The notes under the pieces were generated by a model that saw only the letters and a list, made by a program, of their open reading frames with translations, did not search any database and was not told the DNA's origin. This document shows, in pieces, positions 63,429-64,000 of a DNA stretch of 64,000 nt. Each line of letters starts with the position of its first letter. Positions within the stretch are counted from its first letter, which is position 1. The translations under genes and the position numbers were made by a program. The stretch comes from Flaccisagitta enflata. Taxonomy: Eukaryota > Chaetognatha > Sagittoidea > Aphragmophora. The stretch covers positions 105,276,001 to 105,340,000 of the forward strand of contig OZ231126.1 in assembly GCA_965153355.1 (NCBI GenBank), written 5' to 3'.

Positions 63429-64000
63429 CTATTAAAATGGGCCCAATTGGGCCGATGAATGTCATGTGTTTTTTTCAGGTGACTGTAAAATGGGCCTACG
63501 TCATAAAAGGCTGTCCTGCATCTGGCGCAGTGGATACCGTTTTTAAACAGTTCATAGGTCTCTCGGACCATATGTTCAAACAGAGAATTGAAATTTACCA
63601 CCAGTGAACAATGGGGACAGCGAACGGGGTGGTCATGGTCAGCGAAATGTTGGATAATGTCGTCGTTGAGATGTTTGTGAGTGTCAAACAATTGGAAACA
63701 AATATGGCACGTTTTAGTCGAGCCTATCTGATTGGTCATATTGGCCTTGATAAACGAGCAATGGGAATTCTGGATGTGGGCATATGGTGTGTCAAAGGAG
63801 TTCTGACACAATTTATTTTTGAAAATCCTAAGGCAAACTGCACAACAACGGTGCCTCAGGCGGGAAGGGACGCAGGTACGATAATTACCTAGAACGGCTG
63901 TTGATTTTTTGACCTTTGGGATGTCGTTGAATTGATGCTTAAGATGCTTCGCCAATGTTGTCTGCTTCTTGGCAGCAGACGATGTTGAAGGGGTCGCATT
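63429..64000 (-). CDS. C2H2-type zinc-finger protein exon, runs off the window
   Basis: The minus-strand frame enters from the right edge and is open to a strong donor (AATAG then GTACGT) at 63429/63428. About 190 residues are visible. It has four CxxC pairs: CCAVC..., CHICFQLF..., CPHCSLVV...H and a regular C2H2 finger CARCRTAFYDVGPFYSHLKK (C-x2-C-x12-H-x4-H). The earlier fingers have longer or irregular spacing. The role is probably nucleic-acid binding. It lies 570 bp upstream of the Rep-like gene on the same strand. The donor phase does not match direct splicing to the ATG exon at 62862, so I treat it as a separate gene. A fusion through an unseen exon is possible. Confidence 0.65.

Overview
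The window is eukaryotic, repeat-rich, gene-poor DNA, most likely from a marine or aquatic invertebrate. The evidence is two non-LTR retrotransposons of animal type, a relic Polinton/adintovirus-type DNA polymerase, a gene with many GT-AG introns, long (GA)n, (CA)n and (AAC)n microsatellites, and many non-autonomous DNA transposons. I cannot name the phylum. Only two places look like ordinary exon-bearing gene sequence, both on the minus strand at the right end; almost everything else is transposon-derived or unassigned AT-rich DNA.

Layout. 1-6 kb: a Jockey-superfamily LINE (ORF1 intact in the visible part, ORF2 split by a 1.5-kb insertion, A-rich tail). 6-20 kb: intergenic DNA with a 461-bp MITE flanked by a perfect 9-bp duplication, four foldback (long inverted repeat) elements, and GA and CA microsatellites. 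20.5-21 kb: a tyrosine-recombinase fragment. 21.2-22.1 kb: a higher-order repeat with AAC/GAC tracts. 23-44 kb: members of two recurring non-autonomous families. One is a foldback family whose core is a 21-bp minisatellite; the other is a HINE/Helentron-like family with a (GACC/GACG)n core and a GTCGCGTGC-type terminal hairpin. Also here are an unidentified decayed gene (27.2-28.4 kb) and a set of nested palindromes (41.4-44.1 kb). 44.8-51.2 kb: a minisatellite that flips orientation three times, a second, 5'-truncated LINE, and a 1.5-kb foldback.

52.3-63.9 kb is the most interesting part. A small arginine/lysine-rich core-like ORF lies upstream of a broken protein-primed DNA polymerase B of Polinton/adintovirus type (plus strand). 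Tail to tail with it is a minus-strand gene that I reconstruct as 16 exons and about 660 codons. It has an HUH (HWH) nuclease motif, a Tyr/Lys motif, and SF3 helicase Walker A, Walker B and motif C: the domain plan and length of a parvovirus NS1/Rep protein. Its first ten exons join in phase through nine GT-AG introns with no stop codon. Its last six exons contain frame breaks and two inserted MITEs, one of which sits exactly where it would be removed as a GT-AG intron. A pPolB relic beside an NS1-like gene recalls the gene content of bidnaviruses, but here in a spliced, chromosomal and partly decayed form. A zinc-finger exon lies just upstream on the same strand and runs off the window.
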